A DNA stretch of 64,000 bases from Filimonas effusa (GTDB lineage: Bacteria > Bacteroidota > Bacteroidia > Chitinophagales > Chitinophagaceae), in assembly GCF_004118675.1 (NCBI RefSeq), contig NZ_SDHZ01000001.1, positions 682,001-746,000 on the forward strand. The letters are read 5' to 3'. Shown piece after piece: positions 1-8,841 of this stretch (position 1 is the first letter of the stretch; every line of letters begins with the position of its first letter). Under the pieces are notes generated by a model, which saw nothing but the letters and a program-made list of their open reading frames with translations, was not told the DNA's origin and made no database searches. Both the position numbers and the translations under genes were made by a program.

Positions 1-720
1 AAAAGCCACATCTGCCGCATCCCGCCCATAAGCCATAATAATACGGCCGCCCACAGGCTTTTCCATCAAAGCATCAAACGTATACCACCGCCCGCCCACA
101 TAAGCCTCAAACCAGGCGTGCAGATCCATTGGCTTTAAATCATGCAGGTAACCTACCACCATCCGGGCCGGTATGTCCAGGTTTCGGCAAAGCGCAATAG
201 AAGCATGTGTATAATCACGGCATACACCCGTTTTACTTTGCAGGACATCCAATGCGCTGGTAGAACTGTTGGTAGTACCATATTCCCGTGAAAAATGAGC
301 ATAAACCCATTGCCGGATAGCCTCAACCTGCGCATAACCAGGTGATACGCCCTCGACTATCCGGCTCGCCAGCTCCGTAACCTTGTCCGATTCACAATAC
401 CTGCTGGGAAGGAGAAACTGTAACACATGATCCGGCAGCGCCTCTACAGGAGTATACACGGCACTCATGTCTACATCGATGCAAGCATCGCATTCCGCAA
501 CAACACTGGTCTCCAGCGTAAAATTACCCGCAGGGATTATAATACGTTGACATATATTACCATACCCGTCTACATACTCGTTGATAGGCACCTGCGGCGT
601 AGTCCAAAAAGCCTCCTGCCTGATAAACTGCCCCGGCCCGCTCTTGGAACGTAACATGAATATACTGGTAACCGGGGCATCCGCGTACATCTCAAAATAG
701 GACGAAGCTTGTAACAACAT
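1..720 (-). CDS. Transglutaminase-like cysteine peptidase family protein (3' end outside window)
   Basis: The reading frame is open from an ATG at 720 to the left edge, so the C-terminus is missing; 240 residues are visible. An N-terminal beta-rich half of about 110 residues is followed by a transglutaminase core. The catalytic triad is visible: Cys167 in GVCRDYTHA, His201 in LHAWFEAY and Asp216 in YTFDAL. The layout (N-terminal extension, then GVCRD and HAWxE motifs) is that of bacterial cytoplasmic transglutaminase-like proteins, which are mostly thought to be peptidases or amidases; the substrate is unknown. There is no signal peptide. A TATATTTG sequence on this strand (724-731) lies only four bases upstream of the ATG, so either the mRNA is nearly leaderless or a later start, such as Met11 at 690, is used. 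Confidence 0.85.
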   Translation of the reverse strand, partial: MLLQASSYFEMYADAPVTSIFMLRSKSGPGQFIRQEAFWTTPQVPINEYVDGYGNICQRIIIPAGNFTLETSVVAECDACIDVDMSAVYTPVEALPDHVLQFLLPSRYCESDKVTELASRIVEGVSPGYAQVEAIRQWVYAHFSREYGTTNSSTSALDVLQSKTGVCRDYTHASIALCRNLDIPARMVVGYLHDLKPMDLHAWFEAYVGGRWYTFDALMEKPVGGRIIMAYGRDAADVAF

Positions 721-852
721 AGCCAAATATACCTTTATCCAACCGCAACGCCGGCATTATCTCAATGAACATCCCATTGCAATTGTTACCAAATGACAAC
801 TGGCGCTATCTGTTACTGCGCCAACTTTACATGAAATCTAAAAAGCGAAAAA

Positions 853-1590
853 ATGAAAACCGTACTAATTACAGGAGCTACCAGGGGAATAGGAAAGGAA
901 ATTGCCAGGCAATTGGCGGAAAAAGGCCTGTTTGTATATATCGGCAGCCGCAATATCGAAAAAGGCATAGAAGTAGAAAACCAATTCAAAAACCAGGGAG
1001 TCTCTAATATTAAAGCCATTGAAATAGACGTCACCAACCCCGGCACCATCCTGTCTGCCAAAGAGCAGATCGAAGCGGAACAGGGAAAGCTGGACATCCT
1101 CATCAATAATGCCGGTATTCTCGGTGGCGTTCCGCAAAAAGCGTCCGATACGCCGGTAGATGCCATCCGCGAAGTCTTCGATACCAATTTCTTTGGAGTC
1201 ATCAGTGTAACCCAAACCTTCCTCGATCTCCTCCGGAAATCAGATTCCCCCCGCATCAGTAATATTACATCCGGGCTGGGTTCCCTCACTCTCCACAGCG
1301 ATCCCGGTTGGCCTTATTACGATGTAAAAGGCACCAGTTACGTTCCATCTAAAACAGCACTAAATGCCTATACGGTTGTACTGGCTTACGAACTAAAGGA
1401 TACGCCGTTTAAAGTAAATGCAATAGATCCGGGTTACACCGCTACGGATTTCAACAACCACTCAGGCCATCTGTCCCCCGAAAATGCTGCCGCTTTTATC
1501 ATTAAACATACGCTGACGTCAGAAGACGCGCCCACAGGCAAATTCTTCAGCAACGATATAAAAGACGAAAGCGAACAAAGCCCCTGGTAG
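853..1590 (+). CDS. Short-chain dehydrogenase/reductase (SDR)
   Basis: This is a 245-residue classical SDR with an NAD(P)-binding Rossmann fold. The glycine motif TGATRGIG is at residues 7-14, NNAG at 85-88, the catalytic Ser near 140 and Tyr163-x3-Lys167. An Arg in the glycine motif and SRN after beta-2 (residues 32-34) suggest NADP(H) preference, which is an inference. The length is typical and there is no signal peptide, so it should be a soluble cytoplasmic oxidoreductase; the substrate cannot be told. A Crp-type regulator follows 132 bp downstream on the same strand. Together they look like a small regulator/target pair, although they may be transcribed separately. Confidence 0.9.
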   Translation: MKTVLITGATRGIGKEIARQLAEKGLFVYIGSRNIEKGIEVENQFKNQGVSNIKAIEIDVTNPGTILSAKEQIEAEQGKLDILINNAGILGGVPQKASDTPVDAIREVFDTNFFGVISVTQTFLDLLRKSDSPRISNITSGLGSLTLHSDPGWPYYDVKGTSYVPSKTALNAYTVVLAYELKDTPFKVNAIDPGYTATDFNNHSGHLSPENAAAFIIKHTLTSEDAPTGKFFSNDIKDESEQSPW

Positions 1591-1722
1591 TAAGAAGTAA
1601 TAGCCTGTCCGGAGATACTGTGTGCCGGTATCGTTTCTAAGTAACTGGTATCGGCATACAGTAATATTGTATGAAAACAGCCTTATCTTTAAATATCTGG
1701 CCCCATGATAAAATAGAAACGA

Positions 1723-2298
1723 ATGAATAGTGAACCACTCATCAACTACCTTTTACAGTTCGGCTCCCTGAATCAGCAACAGATCGATTTAATCAACGCC
1801 TCACTAACGGTCAGAAATTACAAAGCCGATGCTTATTTTCTCAAAGCCGGCCAGGTGTCCAGGGAAATCGGGTTTATAATAAAAGGAGTGGTAAGGGTTT
1901 GTTATTATGATAATGAAGGAAATGAGATCACCCGCTACTTTATTGATGAAAATAATTTTCTGGTAGATATTGAAAGCTATAACGCAGGCATCCCTTCTAT
2001 AGGTTATGTGCAGGCTGTTACCGATTGCGAAATGCTTATCCTATCCAAACAGGCAATGGAAAACCTGTCCAATACAATTATTGTGTGGGATTCTATCGTA
2101 CATAAAATGATAGCAAAAGGACTTTCAGAAAAAGTAGCCCGTATCAGTCTTATGTTTCCGAAAGATGCTACGGAACGTTACCTGTTTTTCCTGGAGAAGT
2201 TTCCGAACCTTGCCAACAGGGTGCCGTTGCAGTACATCGCTTCCTATATAGGTATCACCAAACACTCACTGAGTCGTATCCGTAAAAGTATTCGCTAA
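1723..2298 (+). CDS. Crp/Fnr-family transcriptional regulator
   Basis: The 191-residue protein has an N-terminal cyclic-nucleotide-binding-type jelly roll (about residues 20-120, with IGFIIKGVVRV and the following NEGNEITRYF strand). A C-terminal helix-turn-helix follows (about 165-190, LQYIASYIGITKHSLSRIRK). This is the shape of the many Crp-like regulators of Bacteroidota, in which the effector is usually unknown and classical cAMP contacts are not conserved. It lies just downstream of the SDR gene in the same direction, so that gene is a plausible target. It converges with the next gene, with only one base between the two stop codons. Confidence 0.85.
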   Translation: MNSEPLINYLLQFGSLNQQQIDLINASLTVRNYKADAYFLKAGQVSREIGFIIKGVVRVCYYDNEGNEITRYFIDENNFLVDIESYNAGIPSIGYVQAVTDCEMLILSKQAMENLSNTIIVWDSIVHKMIAKGLSEKVARISLMFPKDATERYLFFLEKFPNLANRVPLQYIASYIGITKHSLSRIRKSIR

Positions 2299-2299
2299 A

Positions 2300-2824
2300 T
2301 CAGGCCTGATCTTCGTCTGTTAGTGCTTCACTGGGCCAATACTTTTCATGCCAGTGTGCTTCCAGGAATGCGGCAACCTCTTTAGGTTTGCCCGTACCCA
2401 GCAGCAAGTGTTTCTTACCCTCGAATTCAATACTGATCCCATACCTTCCCGAAGCAGTGTAAGCCTTACCTTTATGGCCAATTCTTATGCCCCATCCGCC
2501 ATAATCTTCCATAGCATTATATTGTACTACTGAAATAGATTTCACCCGCTCCTTTCGGATAACTTTATCTTTTCGCCTGAAGGGAGTGAACCTGAAATGA
2601 ATCGTCTCGTCAGTAATGGTAACATGCAAGATCATTCTGATAAGCAGTACTACTACAATATAAACAACTACAATAGGAATAGCCAGTGCGGTGTAAAGCT
2701 GAACCTCATATAAATAGGCATATACCCCTTGTGCTACCAGCGCTAATAAAATGATGGCAAGAATAATATAGATCCACTTTTGTCTGAATTGCTGTTTTTC
2801 TGAGAATAAGTTACTGTTAGGCAT
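2300..2824 (-). CDS. Small membrane protein with PH-like C-terminal domain
   Basis: This 174-residue protein of unknown function has two hydrophobic segments, about residues 17-38 and 44-64. A soluble beta-rich tail with a KDKVIRKERVKSISV stretch and GKKHLLLGTGKPKEVAAFLE resembles bacterial PH-like domains, in which two transmembrane helices precede a small barrel. The tail contains ISIEFEGKKHLLLGTG, a pattern often seen in such DUF-type proteins. It probably sits in the inner membrane. The neighbours give no clue to its role, and it converges on the Crp-type gene. The family call rests on pattern only. Confidence 0.6.
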   Translation of the reverse strand: MPNSNLFSEKQQFRQKWIYIILAIILLALVAQGVYAYLYEVQLYTALAIPIVVVYIVVVLLIRMILHVTITDETIHFRFTPFRRKDKVIRKERVKSISVVQYNAMEDYGGWGIRIGHKGKAYTASGRYGISIEFEGKKHLLLGTGKPKEVAAFLEAHWHEKYWPSEALTDEDQA

Positions 2825-2902
2825 AGCTATGAAATTGGGTTGTTAGGTAAAGTCTTGTTTATACCACCATTCTGCCCCGCAATACCCCGGAAAACCACTC
2901 TG

Positions 2903-3317
2903 TCAGTATTTCGAAAACATCATTTTATAAACAAGAAACCTATCTCCCTTGCCTATCTCAAGCCCGGTGTTCGACAGTGAGTAGATCGTTAGCGTATCAT
3001 TGGAGCTACTGCCTGTTAAGATAAGCTTATTTTCTAAATATTTTATACTTGTTCCATGCTGTAATACCGCTGAATTTATAAACAACGGTATCCTTGGCTC
3101 TGAAAAACAAACTTTCCGCAAAACCCGATGCGATAGCGTCATCGTGTCCCTTAAATAAGTTCTTCCACTTACCAGTAAATACATCCTTACTGTCAAGCGA
3201 GCTGGATTCGTATTTCCAGTTGCCTAAAATAGAGTTACCGTAATCGGAGCTATCTTTTTTACAGGCAGCAAAAAAACAGATAAGCAATCCGGTTAAAAAT
3301 AAAGAAGTATATCTCAT
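2903..3317 (-). pseudogene. Lipocalin-like lipoprotein gene with a single-base frameshift
   Basis: Two overlapping frames make one plausible lipoprotein. Frame one starts with MRYTSLFLTGLL and a lipobox ending AACKK (start 3317), and runs through GNWKYESSSLDS to a stop at 3027. Frame two carries the rest (KYLENKLILTGSS, TIYSLSNTGLEI) to a stop at 2903. Skipping one base near 3052 joins them into about 137 residues with the usual lipocalin-type pattern of GNWKYES at the start and paired strands at the end. The protein would be an outer- or inner-membrane lipoprotein of unknown function. The break may be a real inactivating mutation or a sequencing error. Confidence 0.55.
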
Positions 3318-3463
3318 TCCAACAATCTCCCCCTCCTCGGGCATCGGCATAACAGCCCCTCCCTTCGAAACCATGTTAACCCTCGTCTACGACAAAAATG
3401 GCCATACTTTACCTGAAGCGGTTCCTCTGTTTTATCAAACCAATAAATGAGTGCAAATCAATC

Positions 3464-4273
3464 TTACCACCCCTTTACAGCGCCCCCTTTAAACGCCTTC
3501 TCCGCAGCCTTCACCACTTCATCCGACTGGTAAGCCTTAACAAAATTCTTCACCTTATCCGCCTCTTTATTATCCTCCCTCGCTACAATCACATTCACAT
3601 AAGGCGATTCCTTATCCTCCTTTAAAATCCCATTCACATCAGGATCAAGTCCCGCCTGTGCGGCGAAATTGTTGTTGATAATGGCAATAACAACCTCCTT
3701 GTCATCAACAACCCTTGGCAACTGCGGCGCCTCTATCTCCAATAACTTAAGCTGCTTCGGATTCTCCACTATATCCGTGACCTTGGGCAGAAGTCCTACA
3801 CCACCCTTCAGCTTAAGTAACCCGTATTTCTGCAACAGCAATAGAGAACGGCCTCCATTCGTTGGATCATTGGGAATAGCCACGGTACTGCCATTAGCCA
3901 ACTCCGAAATATTCTTGATCTTCTTGGAATAAGCCACTATCGGGTAAACAAAAGTATTGCCCACTACAGCCAGCTTATACCCCCTTTGCTTCGATTGAGC
4001 CTCTAAATAGGGCACATGCTGAAAAGCATTGACATCCAGTTCTCCATTATTCAATGCCTCATTAGGCACCACATAGTCGTTAAACGCTACCAGTTCCACC
4101 TCTAGCCCATATTTCTCTTTCGCCACCTGTTTGGCAGCTTCAGCAATCTCCCTTTCAGGACCGGAAGTAATGCCTACCTTAATATAATTCGGATCATTCT
4201 TTTTAGATGCGCCGCCACAAGCCTGAAGCAACCATAATCCCGCTGCCAGCACTAAAAATCTCCCTTTGTTCAT
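3464..4273 (-). CDS. metQ: Methionine ABC transporter substrate-binding lipoprotein (NlpA/MetQ)
   Basis: The 269-residue protein has a lipoprotein signal (lipobox LLQACGG, Cys19) followed by a periplasmic binding protein of the NlpA family (PF03180). Typical segments are IKVGITSGPEREI near the start, DVNAFQHVPYL, and AIPNDPTNGGRSLLLL. It should capture D/L-methionine and deliver it to MetI/MetN. It is the last gene of the three-gene set metN-metI-metQ, 60 bp after metI. Length and motif order match the family, so the assignment is firm; the exact ligand is inferred from the family and operon. Confidence 0.93.
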   Translation of the reverse strand: MNKGRFLVLAAGLWLLQACGGASKKNDPNYIKVGITSGPEREIAEAAKQVAKEKYGLEVELVAFNDYVVPNEALNNGELDVNAFQHVPYLEAQSKQRGYKLAVVGNTFVYPIVAYSKKIKNISELANGSTVAIPNDPTNGGRSLLLLQKYGLLKLKGGVGLLPKVTDIVENPKQLKLLEIEAPQLPRVVDDKEVVIAIINNNFAAQAGLDPDVNGILKEDKESPYVNVIVAREDNKEADKVKNFVKAYQSDEVVKAAEKAFKGGAVKGW

Positions 4274-4333
4274 TTGAATAATTGTTTAATAATTTATTGC
4301 TCTTATAAATACCGGCAACTGGTTTGGGTTGCC

Positions 4334-4990
4334 TTATCTATGATCAAAATATTTCGAAAGCCTGTCACCTGCAAATTGTATGGTAAACACTAATGCCACC
4401 AACAGTATCAATACCGCGTTCATAATAACAAAGTCATAACCAATATACCCATACTGGTATCCGATCTGTCCCAGCCCACCGGCACCCACAGCGCCACCCA
4501 TCGCCGAATAACCAACCAATGTGATCAATGTTATCGTCGCATTATTAATGAGCGAAGGCAATGCCTCTGGTAGTAAAACCTTCCTGATGATCTGCATAGG
4601 ACTAGCCCCTAATGCCCTTGCTGTTTCAATCAATCCCCCCGGGATCTCGAGTAAACTATTCTCCACCAGCCGCGCAATAAACGGAGCGGCTCCAATGCTC
4701 AACGGTACCAGCGCCGCTGCCATACCAATGGAAGTTCCCACCAATGCCCTGGTAAACGGAATCATCCATACGATAAGAATGAGAAAAGGAATAGACCGGA
4801 ACACATTCACCAGCACCGACAATATCCGGTTATAAAGCCTGTTGTCAAGCAGTTGCCCTTTACGCGTGAGAAACAAAACGATCCCCGTCGGTAATCCAAG
4901 CAAAAACCCAAAGAACCCCGAAACGAAAGTCATAAATACCGTTTCCCAGGTGCCTTTTAATAGTAAAGAAATCGTGGTATCGTTAAGCAT
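4334..4990 (-). CDS. metI: Methionine ABC transporter permease
   Basis: This is a 218-residue inner-membrane permease with five predicted transmembrane segments. The EAA loop, ETARALGASPMQIIRKVLLPEAL, contacts the ATPase (segment quoted in part: ARALGASP). The order and length match MetI of the MetNIQ methionine importer. Its first eight bases overlap the 3' end of metN, which indicates translational coupling. The family (BPD_transp_1, PF00528) and the operon both support methionine transport. Confidence 0.93.
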   Translation of the reverse strand: MLNDTTISLLLKGTWETVFMTFVSGFFGFLLGLPTGIVLFLTRKGQLLDNRLYNRILSVLVNVFRSIPFLILIVWMIPFTRALVGTSIGMAAALVPLSIGAAPFIARLVENSLLEIPGGLIETARALGASPMQIIRKVLLPEALPSLINNATITLITLVGYSAMGGAVGAGGLGQIGYQYGYIGYDFVIMNAVLILLVALVFTIQFAGDRLSKYFDHR

Positions 4991-6017
4991 AACCCTTGAT
5001 AGAATGTTGAATATTGTTTACAGATAAATAGGAGAGGGTGCCGGCATTTTCATCCGCATTACCCTGCAGGTGCAACAGTAACTTCCCAAAGCTCGACCCT
5101 TCTATATCTTCCAGGTCAGCCCTTAACAGCTTATGTCTTACCTTATGATCCTGGTACAATACAAACAGCAGCTCCTCCAGGACTATGTTCCCCGTAAGTT
5201 CCACCTCAACCAGGGGCAATAACCCCGTCGCAGCATCTTCTTTAAGATGATTGGCTAGCGATTGCGGGATGGTCATTACATCCGGCGTCAAAAACTGTTT
5301 GATAATTGGATGTTCCTTATCCGAGATAACATCCTGCAAAGTCCCTTTGGCAACAAGCTGACCCTTATCGATAACGGCTACATGATGACTGATAGCCTTG
5401 ATAACCTTCATCTCATGTGTGATAAGCAGAATGGTAATATTCAGCCTTCTGTTAATATCCTGTAATAGCTGTAGTATCGATTGAGTTGTTGCCGGATCGA
5501 GCGCACTGGTAGCCTCATCACACAACAACACATGCGGATCATTCGCCAAAGCCCTGGCGATGGCAACCCGTTGCTTTTGTCCACCCGATAAACTCCTCGG
5601 ATACTCAAGCGCTTTATCTTCCAGCCCTACAATCTTCAGCAGCTCATTCACCTTCTCCGTAATCTTTTCCTTAGCCACACCGTCAAGTTCCAGGGGCAAT
5701 GCCACATTCTCGAACACCGTCCTCGACGACAGTAAATTGAAATGTTGAAAGATCATTCCTATCTTCTTCCTTTCACTGGCTAATTGCCGTGAGTTCAGGC
5801 CCGTCAAGTCGGTTCCATTTACAAACACCTGCCCTTGGTCTGGCCTTTCAAGAAGGTTTACACATCGTATAAGCGTACTTTTACCCGCCCCGGAAAACCC
5901 GATAATCCCCAAAATATCGCCCTGGTCTACCTTAAGACTAACAGCATCCAGCGCCTTGAACGACTGCTTTTTCCTATGAAAAGTCTTGGAAATATTTCTG
6001 ATCTCTATCATTGTCAT
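4983..6017 (-). CDS. metN: Methionine ABC transporter ATP-binding protein
   Basis: The 344-residue ABC ATPase has Walker A GFSGAGKST (residues 40-48), Q-loop Gln91, signature LSGGQ (143-147), Walker B LLCDEA (164-169) and switch His201. Residues from about 260 to 344 form the C-terminal NIL/ACT-like domain that is diagnostic of MetN, where methionine binds and inhibits transport. It heads the metN-metI-metQ operon and overlaps metI by eight bases. I chose the first ATG (6017); MIEIRN at 6011 is an equally possible start. No SAM riboswitch was recognised upstream, but a perfect 6-bp inverted repeat lies in the leader. Confidence 0.95.
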   Translation of the reverse strand: MTMIEIRNISKTFHRKKQSFKALDAVSLKVDQGDILGIIGFSGAGKSTLIRCVNLLERPDQGQVFVNGTDLTGLNSRQLASERKKIGMIFQHFNLLSSRTVFENVALPLELDGVAKEKITEKVNELLKIVGLEDKALEYPRSLSGGQKQRVAIARALANDPHVLLCDEATSALDPATTQSILQLLQDINRRLNITILLITHEMKVIKAISHHVAVIDKGQLVAKGTLQDVISDKEHPIIKQFLTPDVMTIPQSLANHLKEDAATGLLPLVEVELTGNIVLEELLFVLYQDHKVRHKLLRADLEDIEGSSFGKLLLHLQGNADENAGTLSYLSVNNIQHSIKGYA

Positions 6018-6337
6018 TACTCCTTAATAAATATCAAACTGCACCCGCACAGCGTTATGTCATAACACTATGACTATATGCATGCTCTTCAGAAGAAAAC
6101 CATGTAGGGTGAAACTCATAGCCAATCCTCTTCTAAAACGAGCTTTTTTTGCAGAAGGCAGCGCAAAGGTAAGGATAATGTCTACAAAGTTGGTGTAGTA
6201 ATGGTCGTTGTGCTGCTTAATAGCGCAATGGATCGGTTTGACGCAGAGTGTTGCCAATTATGGTTTCCCATAATGAAAATTCTTCTGCTAGAAGGAAATT
6301 TGATCGGTAATTAATTTGTGAATTAAAATCAACTTGT
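6018..6337. other. Divergent intergenic region between metN and a small membrane protein gene
   Basis: This is 320 bases without a convincing gene. On the minus strand, TACCTTTG (6166-6173) fits the -7 element of Bacteroidota promoters and could serve metN, but no clear -33 element lies at the right distance. One inverted repeat lies close to metN (separate entry). The SAM-I and SAM-II riboswitch cores I looked for by eye are absent. The 65-codon open frame on the minus strand has no homology I recognise and is probably chance. Confidence 0.4.
6059..6074. promoter_or_regulatory. Inverted repeat in the metN leader (candidate operator or hairpin)
   Basis: GTCATAACACTATGAC is a perfect 6-bp inverted repeat with a 4-base spacer, centred about 50 bases upstream of the metN start codon. 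It could be an operator for a methionine-responsive repressor or a small leader hairpin. No known binding-site consensus was matched. Confidence 0.3.
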
Positions 6338-6781
6338 ATGAATCTTCTACCCGGCGAAGAAGTTCTTGTAGGCTTACATGGCAATAAAACAATCCTTACT
6401 AGCAGGCGGCTTCAGACGCTTGAAAAAGGTTGGGGAAGCCGCTCCCTGGCTGTAGTATTTCTCGAAAACATTTCACTGATAGAAGTGAAAAAAACTCACA
6501 ATGTCATATTGCTCTGCTTGGCGGTTGTTGGCATAGCCGCTGGAATTATAGAGCTGAACAATAGTCAATCCTCTTTATCAATGGGGATATTGTTTACTGG
6601 GATAATACTTATGCTTTTCTGGTGGTTCTCCGGAAGAAATATTGTTAAGGTATCATCAAAAGGAATAGGTACTTTAAGTATTGATGTGGTTGACATCTCA
6701 GATGCTGAGGTTGATTCTTTTATTGAAGATATCCAGTCGGCACAGGAAAACCGGCTTAAGCCACAGTTACACGCAGACTAA
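6338..6781 (+). CDS. Membrane protein with bacterial PH-like domain
   Basis: The 147-residue protein is of unknown function. The N-terminal 50 residues (LLPGEEVLVGLHGNKTILTSRRL and VVFLENISLIEV, quoted in parts) look like the beginning of a bacterial PH-like (bPH) domain, with the typical GNKTILTSRRL turn. Two hydrophobic segments (about 55-72 and 80-97) interrupt it, and a short soluble end follows (GRNIVKVSSKGIGTLSIDV). The arrangement is common in small membrane proteins of Bacteroidota. It stands alone between metN (divergent) and a bidirectional terminator. Confidence 0.6.
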   Translation: MNLLPGEEVLVGLHGNKTILTSRRLQTLEKGWGSRSLAVVFLENISLIEVKKTHNVILLCLAVVGIAAGIIELNNSQSSLSMGILFTGIILMLFWWFSGRNIVKVSSKGIGTLSIDVVDISDAEVDSFIEDIQSAQENRLKPQLHAD

Positions 6782-6864
6782 TGCTCTATACTGGTTTATG
6801 GCAGGTCTATGGGGTTGAAAAGAAAAGCCCATAATCATACTAAAAATACGCTAAAAAAGAGAGA

Positions 6865-6896
6865 AAAAAAGGCCTGCCCAACGGAGGCCTTTTTTA
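6865..6896. terminator. Bidirectional rho-independent terminator
   Basis: A perfect stem AAAAAAGGCCT / AGGCCTTTTTT with a 10-base loop has A- and T-tracts on both sides. It sits between the converging genes 6338-6781 (+) and 6910-7431 (-) and can end both transcripts. Confidence 0.85.
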
Positions 6897-6909
6897 TATA
6901 TCAATTCCG

Positions 6910-7431
6910 CTACTTAAATCGTATATTATAAGTCGCCCCAATCCCTACATGCTGCAAATTGCCTCCGTTATTATCACTCCGGAGTATTCCGTTATAAAAC
7001 CCGAAAATATTCCAGTCGTAATTATGATATCCCACTTCCGGCCTTATATAAAACCCGCCTTTCGCATCGGAAACCCCGGTAATAAAACTATACCCCAGGT
7101 CAGAACCAATAAAAAAGCCCTTAGCCGAAGGATAATACCTCACAAAAGCGCCTAACGGAATAGTTCCGAAATCACTAACCCCTTCCTTTCCAAAAAAATG
7201 ATTATACCCGGTCGTAATACCAGCGCCTATATGATTCGTGGTCATGATCTGCCCTTTCAGATCCGCTCCCAGCACAAAGCTGCTGAAATCAGAAAGGTTG
7301 CCGATCGGAGCGCCTGCATTAGCCCCTATCTTAAGCCACGAATTCCTGCTCGTAATTTCTCCGTCCGTAGTTTGTGCAAACAAGCTCACTGAGCCCGCCA
7401 ATGCAGCCAGAATTAAGATGTACTTTTTCAT
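6910..7431 (-). CDS. Small outer-membrane beta-barrel protein
   Basis: The 173-residue protein has a signal peptide (MKKYILILAALAGSVSLFAQ, cleavage after about residue 19). Alternating amphipathic strands follow (LKIGANAGAPIGNLSDF, IPLGAFVRYYP, GIGATYNIRFK), ending in an aromatic/basic residue as outer-membrane barrels do. It belongs to the OmpA-like/PorT-like barrel type common in Bacteroidota; the function is unknown. It stands alone and shares a terminator with the converging gene upstream in the window. Confidence 0.75.
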   Translation of the reverse strand: MKKYILILAALAGSVSLFAQTTDGEITSRNSWLKIGANAGAPIGNLSDFSSFVLGADLKGQIMTTNHIGAGITTGYNHFFGKEGVSDFGTIPLGAFVRYYPSAKGFFIGSDLGYSFITGVSDAKGGFYIRPEVGYHNYDWNIFGFYNGILRSDNNGGNLQHVGIGATYNIRFK

Positions 7432-7594
7432 ATGTTACTCATTTACACCCTCCTAATACAAACTGCATACCAGTATCGCAATCCACCACAGAACAAAATT
7501 CCACCAGCTATCCCTGTTTTGACTTCTCTTTCCGGTGATTTGGATAACTCCCGCAAAGATTATCCCCCGAACTTTACCCCTCAAACAATATCAC

Positions 7595-8635
7595 ATGATA
7601 CAGGCAAAAGGATATGCAGCACAAGCCGTAAACGAACAATTGGCTCCCTGGAATTTCGAAAGAAGAGAGATCGGCCCCCACGACGTTCAGGTCGAAATTC
7701 TCTACTGTGGCGTCTGCCACTCCGATCTCCATGCTATCAGGAACCACTGGTTCCCCGGCATCTTCCCCCTGATCCCCGGCCACGAAATCGTAGGACGCAT
7801 TACAGCAGTAGGCCCGCACGTCAAAAAGTTTAAGACAGGAGACCGCGCAGGCATAGGTACCATCGTCGACTCCTGCCGCCAATGTTACGACTGCCAGTCA
7901 GGCCACGAACAGTTCTGCTCGGTATCACCCGTTCAAACCTATAACAACCTCGACAAAGCCGGCCAGCCCACCTACGGCGGTTATTCCAATACAATCGTGG
8001 TTAACGAAGACTTCACCCATCACATCTCCCCGGATCTCAACCTGGCCGCAGTGGCCCCGTTATTATGCGCCGGCATCACCACCTGGTCGCCACTGCGCAA
8101 ATGGAATGTAGGCAAAGGTCACAGGCTGGCAGTTGTAGGCCTCGGCGGACTGGGTCATATGGCCGTTAAGTTCGGAGTAGCCCTTGGCGCCGAAGTAACT
8201 GTTGTCAGTACCTCGCCAAACAAAGAAATAGCAGCCAGAGAACTCGGCGCTCACCACTTTGTCGTCTCTAAAAACGAAGAACACATGCAGTCCGCCGCCC
8301 GCTCCTTCGACTTTGTATTAGACAGCGTCTCAGCCGATCATGACATCAACCCGTACCTCGCCCTCTTACGAACCAACGGCACCTATATCAATGTAGGGCT
8401 GCCTCCTAAACCCTGGGAAGTCTCATCCTTCTCCGTGGTAGTGGGTAATAAGGCCATCACAGGCTCCGGCGTAGGCGGATTGCAGGAAACCCAGGAGATG
8501 CTCGATTTTTGTGCAGAAAACAACATCGTAGCCGATGTCGAGCTCATCGATATTAAAAATATCAACGAAGCATTCGAACGAATGGAAAAAGGCGATATCC
8601 GTTACCGCTTCGTGATCGATATGTCAACTTTGTAA
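7595..8635 (+). CDS. Zinc-dependent alcohol dehydrogenase, cinnamyl-alcohol dehydrogenase type
   Basis: The 346-residue medium-chain dehydrogenase shows catalytic zinc ligands Cys38, His63 and Glu64 (PGHE). The structural zinc site has four Cys at 94, 97, 100 and 108, and the Rossmann motif is GLGGLGHMAVKF. The spacing fits the CAD/YahK branch, which uses NADP(H) to reduce aldehydes. I chose ATG 7595 (MIQAKGYAA), which aligns with the family; the frame is open upstream to a non-ATG codon at 7535. It is monocistronic, with no linked genes that name its substrate. Confidence 0.9.
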   Translation: MIQAKGYAAQAVNEQLAPWNFERREIGPHDVQVEILYCGVCHSDLHAIRNHWFPGIFPLIPGHEIVGRITAVGPHVKKFKTGDRAGIGTIVDSCRQCYDCQSGHEQFCSVSPVQTYNNLDKAGQPTYGGYSNTIVVNEDFTHHISPDLNLAAVAPLLCAGITTWSPLRKWNVGKGHRLAVVGLGGLGHMAVKFGVALGAEVTVVSTSPNKEIAARELGAHHFVVSKNEEHMQSAARSFDFVLDSVSADHDINPYLALLRTNGTYINVGLPPKPWEVSSFSVVVGNKAITGSGVGGLQETQEMLDFCAENNIVADVELIDIKNINEAFERMEKGDIRYRFVIDMSTL

Positions 8636-8841
8636 TTTATCATTTCCCCCCAATATCCCCGGTCATTTCAGGCATTTTAATAATTTTACCCCGCTTGGCA
8701 CTTAAAGTCCATGCAGTACGTATTATGCCATATGGGATCCAGCTGTAAAAACAGGAACTTCCGGTCGCGCATATGTAAAATAGGATTAACTGTACCGTTG
8801 CAGGTAATAACGTTACTTGCAACGGTAGTATTAAAAGCTAT

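Noticed and set aside
813-1289. A 158-codon antisense frame inside the first SDR gene
   Set aside because: The SDR reading has all catalytic motifs; the antisense frame has none.
6060-6257. A 65-codon minus-strand frame upstream of metN
   Set aside because: No features, and it covers the likely metN promoter and leader.
6018-6337. SAM riboswitch before metN
   Set aside because: Neither the SAM-I GGC/CCGATGAAACC-type core nor a SAM-II pseudoknot pattern is visible.
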